64,000 nucleotides of DNA. Origin: Bradysia coprophila (Eukaryota > Arthropoda > Insecta > Diptera > Sciaridae). Both the position numbers and the translations under genes were made by a program. This document shows, one piece after another, positions 12,570 to 24,980 of this stretch. Position 1 is the stretch's first letter, and each line of letters starts with the position of its first letter. The stretch covers positions 4,909,739-4,973,738 of the forward strand of contig NC_050735.1 in the NCBI RefSeq assembly GCF_014529535.1, given 5' to 3'. The notes below the pieces were generated by a model. That model was not told the DNA's origin. It saw nothing but the letters and a program-made list of their open reading frames with translations, and did no database searches.

Positions 12570-14274
12570 TTAAACTGTTTTCGTACTGCCGTAATTGGGC
12601 TCGTCACGTTTTTTAATCCTCCAATCCGATTCAGGTCTCTTTTGTAATTTGTTGATAGTTTTCTGCGCCCAAAAGAACCAGCAGTAGCCAATCACAATAC
12701 AGGCAATCGTTTCAATGTAATATCCATCGAATATTTTAACCGTTGGCTTATCACAGACTGTATCAGCGTCATCAATGCAGGGTCTTGTTATTGTCAGTGG
12801 ATCTATAAGCCAGAGAGCAATGGCTGTAGGCCACATTGATCCTAAGTTCGATATTGTGTTGTAGAGTGTCATAAAAGTGGCACCATGTTCAGGATCACTT
12901 ATCTTGGCGCTAAATGCCATATTAGACACGGAAATCGTTGTTGTACAAATCTGTCGACAGAACATTGAACCTTCAGCAATTCTTTCACGAACAATTTCTG
13001 CACCATTTTCATACCTTGTATGCACACTCGACAAGAAGAAGCATTGGAAAGTACCAACCAGGAAAATCGCCATTAAAGTCCTTCACTGCTCCAGTTACCC
13101 AAACCATGACTCCAATAACTCCGGTTACGATCAGTCCCACTGCAAAGGCTTTCGCGTACAGTCGTAACGGTCGTCGTCCAGCAGTCCATCTCGAAACGAA
13201 AATTGGAAGTAGTATACTGATTGGAATCAACGGCACCGACAAGAGGGCTTTTGTCTCTTTCGCCAATCCAGCCTCGACAAGTTTTAAATCGCTGACATGA
13301 CTAGCTGCAAAACCGATCTGTAACGAAACACTGTAGTGGAACCCAACGAGAGTGTGACATTAAACTCACCCCCTTTGTCATTTGGAATAATATGCAAAGC
13401 CTAACAGTCGGCAATTTACTAATTTCATATAGTCGAGTGTAGCTTTTGAAAATGGTATTCTCATCGTCAGTATGATTTTTGTCTCCTTCGTGCTTGAAAA
13501 GGAAGATCAGTGTTGTCGTCACAAAATAGATGCCCGACCAGATGACCATAAAACTAGCTAAAGTGACGACTCCTTCTGGTTGAGGCTCACTACGTAGATA
13601 TTTGTTTGAAAAGTCTTTGGACGCTAAGTTCAGAAAAACGGCGTGACCGATAAATATTCCTAGTGATTGCCCAACTGAATTACAAGTAGATGCCAGGCCA
13701 ACATTTTCTCTGCAATGAAATAATTCGATAATAAAAACGGACTCGTTCTACCGTTTGCAGAGATTTACCTTTTCAGCATAGTCAATGCCCATCCGTCCAC
13801 AGCCATGTCTTGGGTAGCTGTAAGAAAATTGAGGAAAAAGAAGTACACGGTCAACCATCCAACCTCTAGCGTATCAATTAAATGATCAACTTGATAAGAG
13901 AGCACAAATAGCGTCACACCAATCAAATATTGGACTGGAATTAGCCACGATTTCCGTCGACCAATTCGTTTCAAATACAGTGCATCGACCAGTGGTGCCC
14001 ACAATAATTTCAAACTGAATGGCCATCCAGCTAACGAAAATCTAGCTTGTTGATTGTACGAAGCTGACTTCTCTTGAATAATCAGCGGAATAGAGGTAAT
14101 CAGACCCAATGGAAGTCCTTGTAATGTGTACAGAAATAATAAAATTAAAATGCTACGCCAATCGGATAGAAAACGGCGGTAGGCGGAAGAACATCCGGAA
14201 CCGGATATAGATTCTTCGATTCTGTCATCGTTTTTCGGTTCTTTGTCGACACTTTTCATGGTACGACCAATCAT
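12570..14274 (-). CDS. SLC33A1: Acetyl-CoA transporter (SLC33A1 family)
   Basis: Multi-pass membrane carrier that moves acetyl-CoA into the ER lumen for protein and glycan acetylation. Four coding exons on the minus strand: 14274-13769, 13709-13370, 13317-13015 and 12950-12570 (stop TAA). They have GT/AG introns of 52-64 bp and give 509 residues, close to the family length. Hallmarks in order: a hydrophilic N-terminus; FLYTLQGLPLGLITSIPLI; FSLAGWPFSLKLLWAPLVDA; SWLIPVQYLIG; TQDMAVDGWALTML; the ENVGLASTCNSVGQSLG block; GFAASHVSDLKLVEAG; then SNMAFSAKISDPEHGATFMT and YNTISNLGSMWPT. The ATG at 14274 is chosen because the open frame upstream has no ATG. The next Met is six codons on, so the start could shift slightly. 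Nothing suggests loss of function. Confidence 0.93.
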
Positions 14275-15491
14275 CACCGATGAGGTTGATTGTGTGGGTT
14301 CATTGTTGTTAGCCTTTACTGTAAATGGTATTATGTAAGAAAAGCGTGTCGCAGATATAGATTCTTTATACACTGAGAGAAAACTGGTGTTCGTTAAATT
14401 ACAGTGAGAGGTTCACTCGGACATTTTCACTAGATTTATTTAAATAGTGCGAGCCACATTGCAACAGCGAATAGTAATCACTACCAAAAAACCCCTGTTA
14501 AGCACTTCCTCTCAGCGTAACAAAAAATCACTAAACTACCCACACAAACCGTTTAAATCCGTTACCGAGTGTGTGTACGCCAAATTGTGCATTCCGTCAT
14601 TAGATAAATGCATCTCCAGCGAGTTGTTATCAGCCAATAACGTGTCTTTCGACTGAAAGTGTGTGATATGATTTCCTTCAACCAATTATTTAATTCCACC
14701 ACACGAGACACAACATGAAAGCGTATACTGACTGAAAATTGACAACAGAACTGAATGTGAGTCGTATGGGTTGTGTTATGGTTCGTAGTATAATTAAAAA
14801 AAAATTGAAAATTTATTTTGAACTTCATCACCATATACGTTGCATGAATAAGTAATAGGATTAATGATGCAATATTGTAATGAACTGGTTTTCGTATAGT
14901 TCTTCTTCAATGAAAATATTTTGATAATGGTGCTGCAGTTAGTAGTTTTTGTAGTGAAAGTTTTGACCTTTTAACGGTGAATTTAGAAATGTGTCGACAG
15001 CTAATTATGTCCAACGTTACATATCGTAGAATTTCATTGCCATGTTTGTTGTTGTGAGATGGAATGCTAACAAAAAATGTTTACCGTTATAAGCGACAGA
15101 TTACCTAAAAGCTTACTCACAACGCAAGGTAAAGTGGTACTGGATACGTAACACATCCATATAAAACGATTGATCGAAATTAATTTTTCTGTGAATTTTT
15201 TTGATTTCGAGCCTATTCTGCTCCAATACATCGTAAATCAAGTCGGTACTTACCAAACATTGATATTAAGATTAGATTTCTCATAATTCACATGTTCGAG
15301 CATATGGATTTCAGTATATGAAATTGTCGTGAGCATGAATCTAGGTCATAAAATGTTAAAGCACAAGTCGTGCAATATAAATGGAGACATGGTCGCTCAA
15401 GCTTTAAATTATGATCATTAACCGGTTAGTAAATATAAGGGAGTACCTTGAAGGTACCATTTCCACAACTTGTCGCAAAGGTGTGTAATGT
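14275..15491. other. Gene-free stretch upstream of the transporter
   Basis: Should contain the 5' UTR and promoter of the minus-strand transporter. No other gene or clear repeat recognised. Confidence 0.4.
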
Positions 15492-15732
15492 CAAGGCTTT
15501 ATACTTTGAGGATGTAGCGCAGATCCAAGGCTGTGAACTTAAGGGCGTGACGATGTTGTGACTTTATATGTGAAATCATCAGAAGTGGTGTGTTCCCGGC
15601 TACCGTCCATATCTAAACTAATAAAATGACGATCTGCGTTACCTAGATAGTTTAAAACAGATGGCATTCGACCGGAAGCCACGCCATCTGTTATCATCTC
15701 TCTGGGGTAACTCCCCAAAGTTTACAGACTTG
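15492..15732. repeat. MITE with CAAGGCTTTATACTTTGAGG ends
   Basis: The left end and the inverted right end match imperfectly over about 35 bp. The interior CTAATAAAATGACGATCTGCG matches, in reverse, the fragment at 24084-24150, which also starts CAAGGCTGTATACTTTGGGG. Family with at least two members here. Confidence 0.65.
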
Positions 15733-16102
15733 TGTCATTAATTCCAAATTCTAAACGGTACATTCGGTACATAACACAGAATCAGGTGATTGCTTCTAAC
15801 TTACAACTGTAGTCTTGTGACCCGTACAATCGACAAACTGTAAATGGAGGGCAGAACAGATTCTTTCAGTGTAACCACTCTGAAAATGCATGTGAATGAA
15901 TGCCATATTTAAGAACACGATTTGTTGAGTAAAATCGTGAAATAATATCTACGAACGTTCAGTCGGCGGTGAACTGTGCATCCACCTGAACCAATAAACT
16001 CGATAACTATATAGCGGTGATAAAGTGAATGAACACATCAAAATAACAAATCGACCGCGTTATCATTTTTCAATTTAATAAGAATTTTCGAACACTCGAA
16101 AT

Positions 16103-16579
16103 ATGTGTGATGCAAACTGCGACTGTATGGTAAACTCGATTTGTTCGATGCCATAATTAATTAACGATCGACGTAAATATAAGGTGCCATTTTTGTTTAA
16201 ATAGGTCGAGAGCATTGACCACCTCGTACTCACAGTGGCAAATATTGAGCAAACGATCGATTTCTATACACAAATATTGGGCATGACGGTGTCGGTTTTT
16301 GGATCTGGACGAAAAGCTCTGCATTTCGGCAGTCAAAAGATAAATTTACATCAAATTGGTCATGAATTTAAACCGCATGCGCAAAAGCCGACATGTGGAA
16401 GTGTTGATATTTGTTTCGTGACGAAACAATCGCTTGAATTGTGGATTGATAAATTAAAAGCATTGCAAGTCCCTGTCGAAGAAGGACCTGATCCAAGAAC
16501 TGGAGCTGTGGCATCAATGAATTCATTATATATTCGCGATCCGGATAATAACCTCGTTGAAATCGCGTATTACAGTTAG
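16103..16579 (+). CDS. Glyoxalase/VOC-fold protein (GLOD5-like)
   Basis: Small single-domain protein of the vicinal oxygen chelate superfamily, similar in layout to glyoxalase domain-containing protein 5. The certain part is exon 16205-16579 (125 codons, stop TAG). It opens with VESIDHLVLTVANIEQTIDFY and an ILGM strand, runs through LHFGSQKINLHQ and SVDICFV, and closes with SLYIRDPDNNLVEIAYYS, which includes the family's typical terminal metal-side Glu. The proposed first exon is ATG 16103-16129, joined in phase 0 over a 75-bp intron (GTAAAC to TAG). This is plausible but not proven, so the start may differ. Final length would be about 134 residues. The substrate is unknown, as for most of the family. 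Confidence 0.8.
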
Positions 16580-17069
16580 ATTACATGATTATGACGATGA
16601 TATGGCAGTGATGTGATAATTAATATGCTAATATGTTTCAAATGGAACACTAATGACTTGTTGTCAATGTCAATGTTACAGCAAATATGCAAAACTACCT
16701 TAACATCGAAAAATGTCTTTACGTCGATACCCATTCCCTCGCGTTATTATTTACAACTAAACACAATATCTTCCAACCACGTCGACCTTAGGTTGGAGAC
16801 ATTATTTTGTAATAATTGTGATGGCCTAATGATACGTGTTGTATCTATGATTACGTTGATGAGTGGATGGTCGTGCTTAATAATAAATAATATAAGAGAG
16901 CCGAGCTAATATTACACTATTCGAACTGAGACACAAACACCGTCTGTTAAAGATAATATGGTTTTCATATTAAATATTCCGACTGCCACTTCGAAAACAC
17001 GTTTAAAATTTCAAGTGTTTTTTTTAATGGAGTAAGAACATACACTGAAAGAAATCGGTTCAATTTCTT
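16580..17069. other. Gene-free stretch
   Basis: 3' flank of the glyoxalase-like gene. Nothing else recognised. Confidence 0.4.
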
Positions 17070-17145
17070 ACAGGGCAGTAAAATAAGCCAGGCAGGAGCG
17101 GTTCATTTTTGAAACGTCAAATAAGATATATTTTACTCTGCCGTG
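17070..17145. repeat. Deleted MITE of the CACGGCAGAGTAAA family
   Basis: Carries CCAGGCAGGAGCGGTTCATT and AAACGTCAAATAA as in the full copies, then ends abruptly in TTTTACTCTGCCGTG. Most of the middle is missing. A further solo terminus (TCACGGCAGAGTAAAATAAACC) is at 17344-17366. Confidence 0.65.
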
Positions 17146-17531
17146 ATTTCCTACAGTTTTCGTTATCGGAAAATTGAACGTTGAATTGGAAGATTTAAAG
17201 CACATACGGCTATTCATCTGTTATAGATAATGACGACAAAAATAATGACAAGCTTTGGGTAATACGTTGTCTTATATTGCTTCTTAAAAAATTGAAGTAC
17301 AAGATTTGAAATAAACCGAAAAATACTTGATCGATGGAAGTAATCACGGCAGAGTAAAATAAACCATTCCTAAATAAGGAAGTTGCGGGAAATGACTTTT
17401 TCATTGTTCGATATTCCGTTTAAAATATTTGACAAAACTGGAAAAAAATTCTTCAAAAGTAGCACATGACATCATGCCTCGAAAACGAGTTTTTTTTATT
17501 TATGTAAAAAAAGTAGAAGAATCGATACCCT

Positions 17532-17636
17532 AGATTCTGCTGTAATTTGCATAAAGAGACTTAGTGAAAATTAAAAAAAAAGAACTCTTTAGTTGGAATA
17601 TTTCACTAAGTCCATCATGCAAATTACGGCAGGATG
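17532..17636. repeat. Small hairpin repeat
   Basis: TGTAATTTGCAT..GACTTAGTGAAA faces its inverse TTTCACTAAGTC..ATGCAAATTACGGCA. A short foldback of about 100 bp, non-coding. Confidence 0.6.
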
Positions 17637-17780
17637 GTTCTCTGTCCGGAGTTATTTTGTCCGTGGACCACACGCCCGAGTTATTCAACATTGCCACGTA
17701 CAATGACATAAAAGTGTCTATTAAATCATTGGTCACGTAATTATAGATCATTGTCAAATAGCGGTTTCTTCTCAAGTTAT

Positions 17781-18425
17781 CTCACATTTGTTTCAAATTC
17801 ATCCAGCTTAAGAGCGCTCACCCCTTGACAAAATTCTAGCCTACATTTGTGCGCAAAAATATTTGTTTTTTGATTAACGAAAATCTTTTTTTGAAAAAGT
17901 GAAACCATTAAAGGCCCGTCATTGGGAAATGACAGGACCGTTTCCCAAAAATGTATGGAAAATTCTATCACAAAAATTCACAGAAAAAATTCAAAGAAAC
18001 TCACCTCTTATGCTTTCCATTGTATTCGGGCATAGTCTCTTTAGGTCGCCAAGACATATTTGAACACTAAACACTTTTTACTCGATGCAAAAACAAAAGT
18101 TTTTTTTTTGTTTTGTCGCGACAAAAACACAGAAAATATTTCGACACAACTGTGACACTCCGCTATTATAAGTACTAGAATGAATGTTTGCTCGCTGTCT
18201 TCACTTCGGCGGTAAAATATTTTCATTCAAAAAAATGTCGGAATTTACACATTTTGCAAAGGTTTCTCCAAGTGGGATAACTTATCACCCACAAACCATT
18301 TTTTTACGAATATTTCTGCGCACAAATGTAGGCTGGAATTTTGCCAAGGGATGAGCGGTCTTAACATAAAAAAAATGAAATTTCTAATAAATAGCTGGAT
18401 GAAATTGACAACCCATCTCACTAAT
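17781..18425. repeat. Foldback element, about 640 bp
   Basis: The right third is an inverted, diverged copy of the left third. Shared blocks include AATTCATCCAGCT and GCCTACATTTGTGCGCA. The arms diverge by point changes and indels; the middle is unique. No coding capacity. Confidence 0.75.
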
Positions 18426-20207
18426 GTCAAACGACATTTTCAATGATCTCTTTGTATAACATTCAGAAAGATGCTAATATGACCACTAGGACGTCGTTTC
18501 GACAGATTAGAGGGAATATGTCAAATGACAGCTGCTTTTCTGAGAGAGAATTCACAATATTTTCTCTCGACCAAATTAAAAATCAGCCGACATATTCGCT
18601 CTATCCGTCAAAACGACCCAGTCGTCATATTAGCATCTCTTTGGGAACATTATTATTTTGTGAGATTGAACACTTGGCATAAAAAGTATATGGCAGTTTC
18701 CACGCTCAGTGAGAATTCACAATTTGTACTAACACACATAGGGACAGTAGTACTAGTGTTAAAAATATACATTCGTAGCACATTTTTGTTTGTTACCGGT
18801 ATTTTACAGAAATTTGTAGCGGATTTTTGGTTTCTACCGGTATTTGGCGTCATTAATCTTTTGTTTTCAATGTAAAATAGCGCACAAAGTGCTATTTGCA
18901 TACCAATTTGATGTAACCAATTTAACTTAGTAGCGTTTTGTTCGAAAACTTTCTGCCTATCGATATGGTGTTTTGGAATTTTTTTTACTGATGAAACGTT
19001 CGGAACGGTGATAATTTTAATTATTTTATACTTATTTTACAATCAAATTTAACTTAATCCGTGATAGAAATGAAGTTTTGCCCTTCTTGTTATTTTTAAA
19101 TGAAGTAATGGTCCAAATTGTATTGTGAAACTATAAGAAAACACCTTTGCCGTCGATGGCTGCATACTCTTTTTTCACTTTAGAAACGTTCGGAACGACG
19201 CTTGATTTGGTTGTACTTGACAGATTTTTCATAATACTTTATATTTTTTTTGTTTAAATATGAAGATTCATCTTTATTTATCATTTAGAAACAGTTTTTA
19301 AATCATTTTTAATGTTTAAAATATCTTTATTTTGCATTGAAAAAATACCATGCACGAAAATGTTACAAAAGAACATGCCATATAACTACTGTTGTTTGTT
19401 CAGAATAATATGCGTATAATCGATTAATAATGGATTATATTTAAAGTAGCGGTAGCAATTCATTATCGGGCCAAAGGTGCAGTGTACAATTACACTACTT
19501 GTCAAAGTAGAAGTTTAAACACTCAAAAACAGTTTAGAGTTCAGCTCAATTCAAAATTTTTATTCCTCATATACTTTACAGCATCCCATGCTCGCTGTTT
19601 TTTCCCGAAAGAATGGGTAATCATTACCCCACATTTTTCTACATTTTCTCAAATTTGTTTCCCAAATAATTTCCGGATGGGAAAACGAACTAAAAAAATT
19701 TGAAAGGAGCATCAAGTTATTCGTTTTTTTTTTCAACTAGTAGATGATAGGTTTTCTTCAGTAATTTGAACTTATTGCTACAAATTCTACAGTTATCCGC
19801 TCGCACATAATTTTTGTAAATGAACCGCCGTTGAAAAAACATCATTGATGTCATCATCAAAATTTAATGTCATACGAAATGTCATCATCTCAATATTATA
19901 CTGTCATCAAAATATTGTTTTTGTACAAAACATCGAATTCATTACCTTATTTAAACTAAGTTATAGATTGATAGCCTTTTCCGCAAAATTCTTTGATTTA
20001 AAGAAAATTTTAGTTAAACGGAAACAAGAGTGCAGTGAACAAAATTGAATTTATTTCGAGTGATTTCGTTACCTTCCTTGTTTGCATTTTGTTTTTGTTT
20101 CTGATGAATCAAAGTTGAGCTTTGAAGGTTCTAGCAAATTTATTGCGTTGCGTTTTATTTCCATAGTCTTTTTTTTTGGTTTGTCATCCCTAAATCATTT
20201 AATCGAA
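18426..20207. other. Gene-free stretch upstream of Rab18
   Basis: AT-rich. It should hold the Rab18 promoter and 5' UTR at its right end. AACGTTCGGAACG palindromes occur near 18997 and 19186. No supported coding exon. Confidence 0.4.
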
Positions 20208-21852
20208 ATGGGCGATGACTTGTTGACAACACTAAAGATTTTGGTAGATAAATTCATAAGCATCCGTTTTGGCATTCGTTGTTATACTAAAAGTTTACTA
20301 TCTTTGTTCTAGATTATTGGGGAGAGCGGTGTGGGAAAATCGAGGTGAGGCGTTGATTATGAAATAGTTTTCCATTGATCGTAAGATGAATGTTAATCGA
20401 CATAAAAGAATCAACAATTTTTGTGCTGCTGTTCTTCTGAGAGCCAAATGAATTTTCTCTTTTTCACTCATTTAGCTTAATGCTACGATTCACTGAAGAC
20501 GAATTCGACTCGGAACAAGCTCTTACAATCGGTGTTGATTTCAAAACTAAGATCATCAATGTGGACGGTGTCAATGTTAAATTAGCCATCTGGGACACAG
20601 CTGGACAGGAACGATTTCGCACACTTACTCCCAGCTATTACAGGTTTGATCGAAATTCTAACAATCGCATGTATTGCTTGGTTGCTGGTGTTCTAGCTAT
20701 ATTTAATGGTATGAGGCACTTCAATGGTCCGTTTCCATACGATAAATTTCGGGTTGGATTCGACTCGTCTTCAGGATCACAAAATTAGTACCATGGATCC
20801 TCAAGCCGATCCAATTCCAGAGTTGGATCGGTTATCCGAAAAACCGAAAATTTCGGTTCGGATAGAACCGAACCGAGAATTTCGGTTCGGATTGAACCGA
20901 ACCGAAATTTTCGGTTCGGTTTGAACCGAACCGAATACTTTGGTTTTGTCGTAAAACAATATGAAATGAAGGCAGACTTGTCAAAATTGATTGATTTCAT
21001 TATGAACTAAACAAAAAGAAGTAAATGGAGCAATTGCATGCGATTTTTGTGAGAAAACGAATTTGACAAGAACTTATGAGATTTTCAATTCTCAATAAAA
21101 GTATCATGCAATTGCTCCATTTACTTCTTTTTGGTTAGTTCATAATGAAATCAATCAATTTTGACGAGTCTGCCTTCATTTCATATTGTTTTTCGACAAA
21201 ACCAAAGTTTTCGGTTCGGTTCAATCCGAACCGAAATTCTCGGTTCGGTTCAATCCGAACCGAAATTCTCGGTTCGGTTTAATCCGAACCGAAATTTTCG
21301 GTTTTTCGGATAACCGATCCAACTCTGTCCAATTCTACCCGAAAAAATTTCAAATGTTCAAATGGACACGTGAATTGTTTTACGTCCTTACAAAGTGCAG
21401 ATAAAAGTGGAACTCAGCTTCCAACCAGTTGTAACGACCTCAACACAAAACACCCAAAAAAAAACCCTTCTTACAGAGACGCACAGGGTGCCATTCTTGT
21501 CTACGATACAACGAAGAAAAATACCTTCCAAAAGCTGGATTCGTGGCTAAATGAATTGGACATTTACGGCACCAAGACGAATATGGCAAAAATGGTCGTC
21601 GGCAACAAAATCGACCAACCCAATCGACAGATTAGCCGTGACGATGGTTTTCGATTCGCCAAAAAGCATCGCACCATGTTCGTTGAAGCGTCGGCTCGAA
21701 ACGGTGAGGGGGTGAGGGATGCCTTCGAGGAAATTGTTAGGAAAATTATCGAAACCGATGGACTGTGGGAACGACGGTATGGAGATGGTAACGTCGATTT
21801 GAATAAAACGGGGGCCGCAACGTCTTATTGTCAGTCGTGTTCGTTAACTTAG
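20208..21852 (+). CDS. Rab18: Rab18 small GTPase
   Basis: Small GTPase of ER and lipid-droplet membranes. Four coding exons: 20208-20243, 20313-20344, 20476-20643 and 21477-21852 (stop TAG), 203 residues in all, the usual Rab18 length. Visible motifs: P-loop GESGVGKSS (exons 2-3), switch I with the Thr in [11 protein letters not shown], switch [11 protein letters not shown], then [14 protein letters not shown], guanine-specificity GNKIDQ and [10 protein letters not shown]. The C-terminus CQSCSLT ends in a CaaX-type prenylation signal (CSLT). The first two introns are about 70 and 130 bp. The third, 20644-21476, is swollen by a foldback element. The last codons and the 3' UTR have been copied downstream of two terpene synthase genes (27232 and 39715), so this gene marks the edge of a tandem duplication. 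Confidence 0.97.
20824..21330. repeat. Foldback element inside Rab18 intron 3
   Basis: Two arms of over 200 bp in inverted orientation. Each arm has several subterminal copies of CGGTTCGGTT / AACCGAACCGAAA and then a unique block (GAAGTAAATGGAGCAATTGC and its inverse). The loop is about 60 bp. The outer edges read TTGGATCGGTTATCCGAAAA and its inverse. Non-coding. Confidence 0.9.
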
Positions 21853-24361
21853 TTCATACATTGGTTTGGTGAACGAAATCATTGTCGTTGTATGAACGTT
21901 AATTTTTCTCCCCTTTTTTTCGTTTGAAGCGTTCCATGCTGTGGAAAAAAAACTGCATTTTTCTGGTAACAAATTTATTTGAAATGATTTAGCCCGAGGA
22001 TTTAGCAATAATAAAATAATTTTTCTACAAATTAATGTACATTGATTGTATTGTGAAATAATAAAAGTGTAAATAACGAATAACGGCAATGGGGTTCACG
22101 TTTAAAGCGATACAAGAAGTAAATCTGAGAAACGCATCACGAAAGCAAAAGAGTTCATTTTTGCTGTACACTATTTAAATGACCTTTAGTGTGACAAAGG
22201 ATGCAAGAAGCAACGCTATTGTCATTTTTAGCAACTCATTTTGAAGAAGACGATAATCAGTCACTTTTTCGGTCATTTTCCGACTAGAAAAGCTGATTTT
22301 CATGTAAGAAGTCTACCTTCGGCGCTATTTTTTAGAGCCAGAATCTACTGTTTTTATGAGGAAAATTTTCTGTTTCGATTGATGTAATGATGACACGCGT
22401 CATAGATCATACCCCCCATATTCAAAACTACTTTTATTTTGGTAACAATACTGAATGCAACCAAAGTAGTGCTGTAATTGAGTCAATTTTCAGCTGTGTA
22501 AAGTTCTGTTTTTCTGGAATAGCTTCCAGACCACTCTATGTACATCTTCGAACTTAAGACCGGGAGTTTGATGACGATGACCTGTGACCACATCAACATA
22601 ATTATTTTGTACTTGCCATCGAGGTAACCCTTAGATAAATTCGGTTCAAACATCGATATAACAGATTGACAAAAGTCCAAAAACTTCTCGACCTTTGATG
22701 TCTGAAGATTAATTGTTCCTTCCATCGCAGCACAGTAAAATATCGGTTAACGGATTTTGAACAAAGAATTACCGAACAGCAATGGTACTGGTATGTAATG
22801 ACGAATAGAATATTTGCTGATAAATTGTGGACTGTATTTTTGTTTTCACTTCACTGATTCTAATTTTAGGCTCGAAGGACCATTTTTGAAAATGTAAGTT
22901 TTCAATAATTTTATTTATTCAAACTCAAAATATTTGGTTTTATAAATGGTTGGATGACTGGTTGGTTGGATGTTACTTGCTAGACAATATAACTAAGAAT
23001 GTCCTCTTATTTCGGTTACATTTTAATGTATAATCAGGATTTAAACGCCTAATCAGGAAGCTGCAATATTGTACACAAACGCCTAAAAAGACCTGTTTCG
23101 ACCCTTTTCCTCCTCCCAAATTTGTCAAATAAAAATAGTTCTTTCAATTCATGTACTTATTGCTGCACTCTATTGATCCGAATCTTAAAGTTTTCGTTTG
23201 GGAGTTCTCGAAAATAGATAAGATCGGATTTTTGCTTACCAGATTCCAATAAATCCAATAATTAAGTTATAATAAAGATGTTAACAAAAGAAGATAGGCT
23301 TCAGATCGAGAAGTATGACCGCACTTACTCATGATTATGAATAGGCATTTACCCCTTCTTCTACACTTTTAACAACATTTTTAACAGAGTTGAGTGCAAG
23401 CAATAACTTTGAATCAAGTAATTAAAAGAAACGGAAATAAATTTTAAAATCACATTTACAGCGCCGTAGATTGTAGTAAAACATTTTCTGCCTAAAAATC
23501 TGTTTCCACTCACTATGTTACAACTTTCTTCATCAACTTTTTTTCGCAAGAATTTCACATGCATCCCTGGACTGAACCATTTAATAGTTACGATTCCTAA
23601 GAACAAACAAATAATCCTTACAGCCACTTCCAATCGTTATTACTTCACCATTCAACAAAATATTTATCCGATCAAGGTAAATATTTACCCGACTGAAAGC
23701 CAAAATCTACAGAATTCTGCAGAATAATAGCTGTGCTGTGCAACTCGTTCCCTAAAGAAAAATCTGAGAGAGTGATGTTTTCTTTTACAAAATGTCTGTA
23801 GGTGAGTGATGTTTCTTTTTACAAATGGTGTGTAGAAGAGATGCTTCCTTTTATTGGTTGCAGAAGCGGGTGATACTTCCCTTTACAAAATGTAAAAACA
23901 TAATATGAAACATTACCGTTTACATTTTAATGATTTAAGTCAATGTTATCTTCATTAATAAACAGCTGAGCCTAATTTTAAAAAGTGCGAATAGTGAAAT
24001 AAAGACTTATAGCCCTGCGTGCAAATAGTACCTACCTTAAATTAATTTAAAAAAAAAACAAACAAATTAAATGTATTCTTAATCAAGGCTGTATACTTTG
24101 GGGAGGTCACGCAGATCGTCATTTTATTAGATATGCGGGAACACATCTTTTCCATACAAACAAATTCACCAAAATTGAATTTGTATAGCGTGGTGAATTT
24201 TTTCTGTTAGGTTCCAACAACATTGTACGCCAAACGTCCTGGATAACGTAACATAACATAAGAAATCCTTAAATCTACCTAAACTTGGATTCCATATTTT
24301 TTGTGGTGCGTCGAAGGTTTGCATAATGTCCAAATAAAAGCGTGGAATTTATTATTTTTTG
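21853..24361. other. Rab18 3' UTR and spacer of duplication unit A
   Basis: Starts with the Rab18 3' UTR (AATAATAAAAG near 22060 may serve polyadenylation). Segments recur in the other units: 21853-22200, 23550-23830 and 23900-23940. A block at 22487-22575 resembles 46707-46790. A MITE fragment of the 15492 family lies at 24084-24150. No gene between Rab18 and the first terpene synthase. Confidence 0.6.
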
Positions 24362-24561
24362 CACGGCAGAGTAAAATAAACCAGGCAGGAGCGGTTCATT
24401 TTCGAAACGTCAAATAAGGAATAATACACTGGATGAAAATGAACTCAAATGAACACTGACATAAATTGAAAAATTTTGTTCGCAAAAAATATAGGGCTTC
24501 TAGATTGTTCAGGTCTCTTGCCAAACGTCCACTCCTGCCTAGTTAACTTTACTCTGCCGTG
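24362..24561. mobile_element. MITE, CACGGCAGAGTAAA family, full copy 1
   Basis: 200 bp with inverted ends CACGGCAGAGTAAAATAAAC and CACGGCAGAGTAAAGTTAAC. The flanks repeat TTTTTTG on both sides, a 7-bp target duplication. The interior matches 32790-32991 closely. Non-coding. Confidence 0.85.
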
Positions 24562-24922
24562 TTTTTTGCGATAATTTTATGGCTACTTACTATGTTATTG
24601 GACTATGTAGTACTGTGAACTAATATATTCGCGTAAATTGTTTGCCTTGATCCGATTTATAAGAAAAATTAAACATTTGCCCTACCTATACCATCAGACA
24701 ATTTTTATCTCGATGCGATTGTCTAGATGTACATGAAAATTGATTAAAAATATCTATCAACGTCTCGAGACGAGATTATGAGAACGGTATGGAGATACCT
24801 TTAAAATAAACGCAACGTTTCTTTCCGTATTCGGTTCGTCGGTTCGTGTTGTCCAATTAAATTATTTTACGTTTTCAAATATAATAAGCATATTAACGAT
24901 TAGCAATTAAATAATTATTATT

Positions 24923-24930
24923 CTATTTAA
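24923..24930 (+). promoter_or_regulatory. Probable core promoter box of terpene synthase 1
   Basis: CTATTTAA followed by GGGAAAGAAAAC, 58 bp upstream of the ATG. The same box and flank stand 75 bp and 48 bp upstream of the other two copies. A TATA-like role is inferred from conservation and spacing only. Confidence 0.4.
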
Positions 24931-24980
24931 GGGAAAGAAAACATTTTTTTACGCAATTCAGACAAGCTACTCGAATAGTC

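Noticed and set aside
20724-21404. Short open frames inside Rab18 intron 3
   Set aside because: They are translations of the CGGTTCGG foldback arms.
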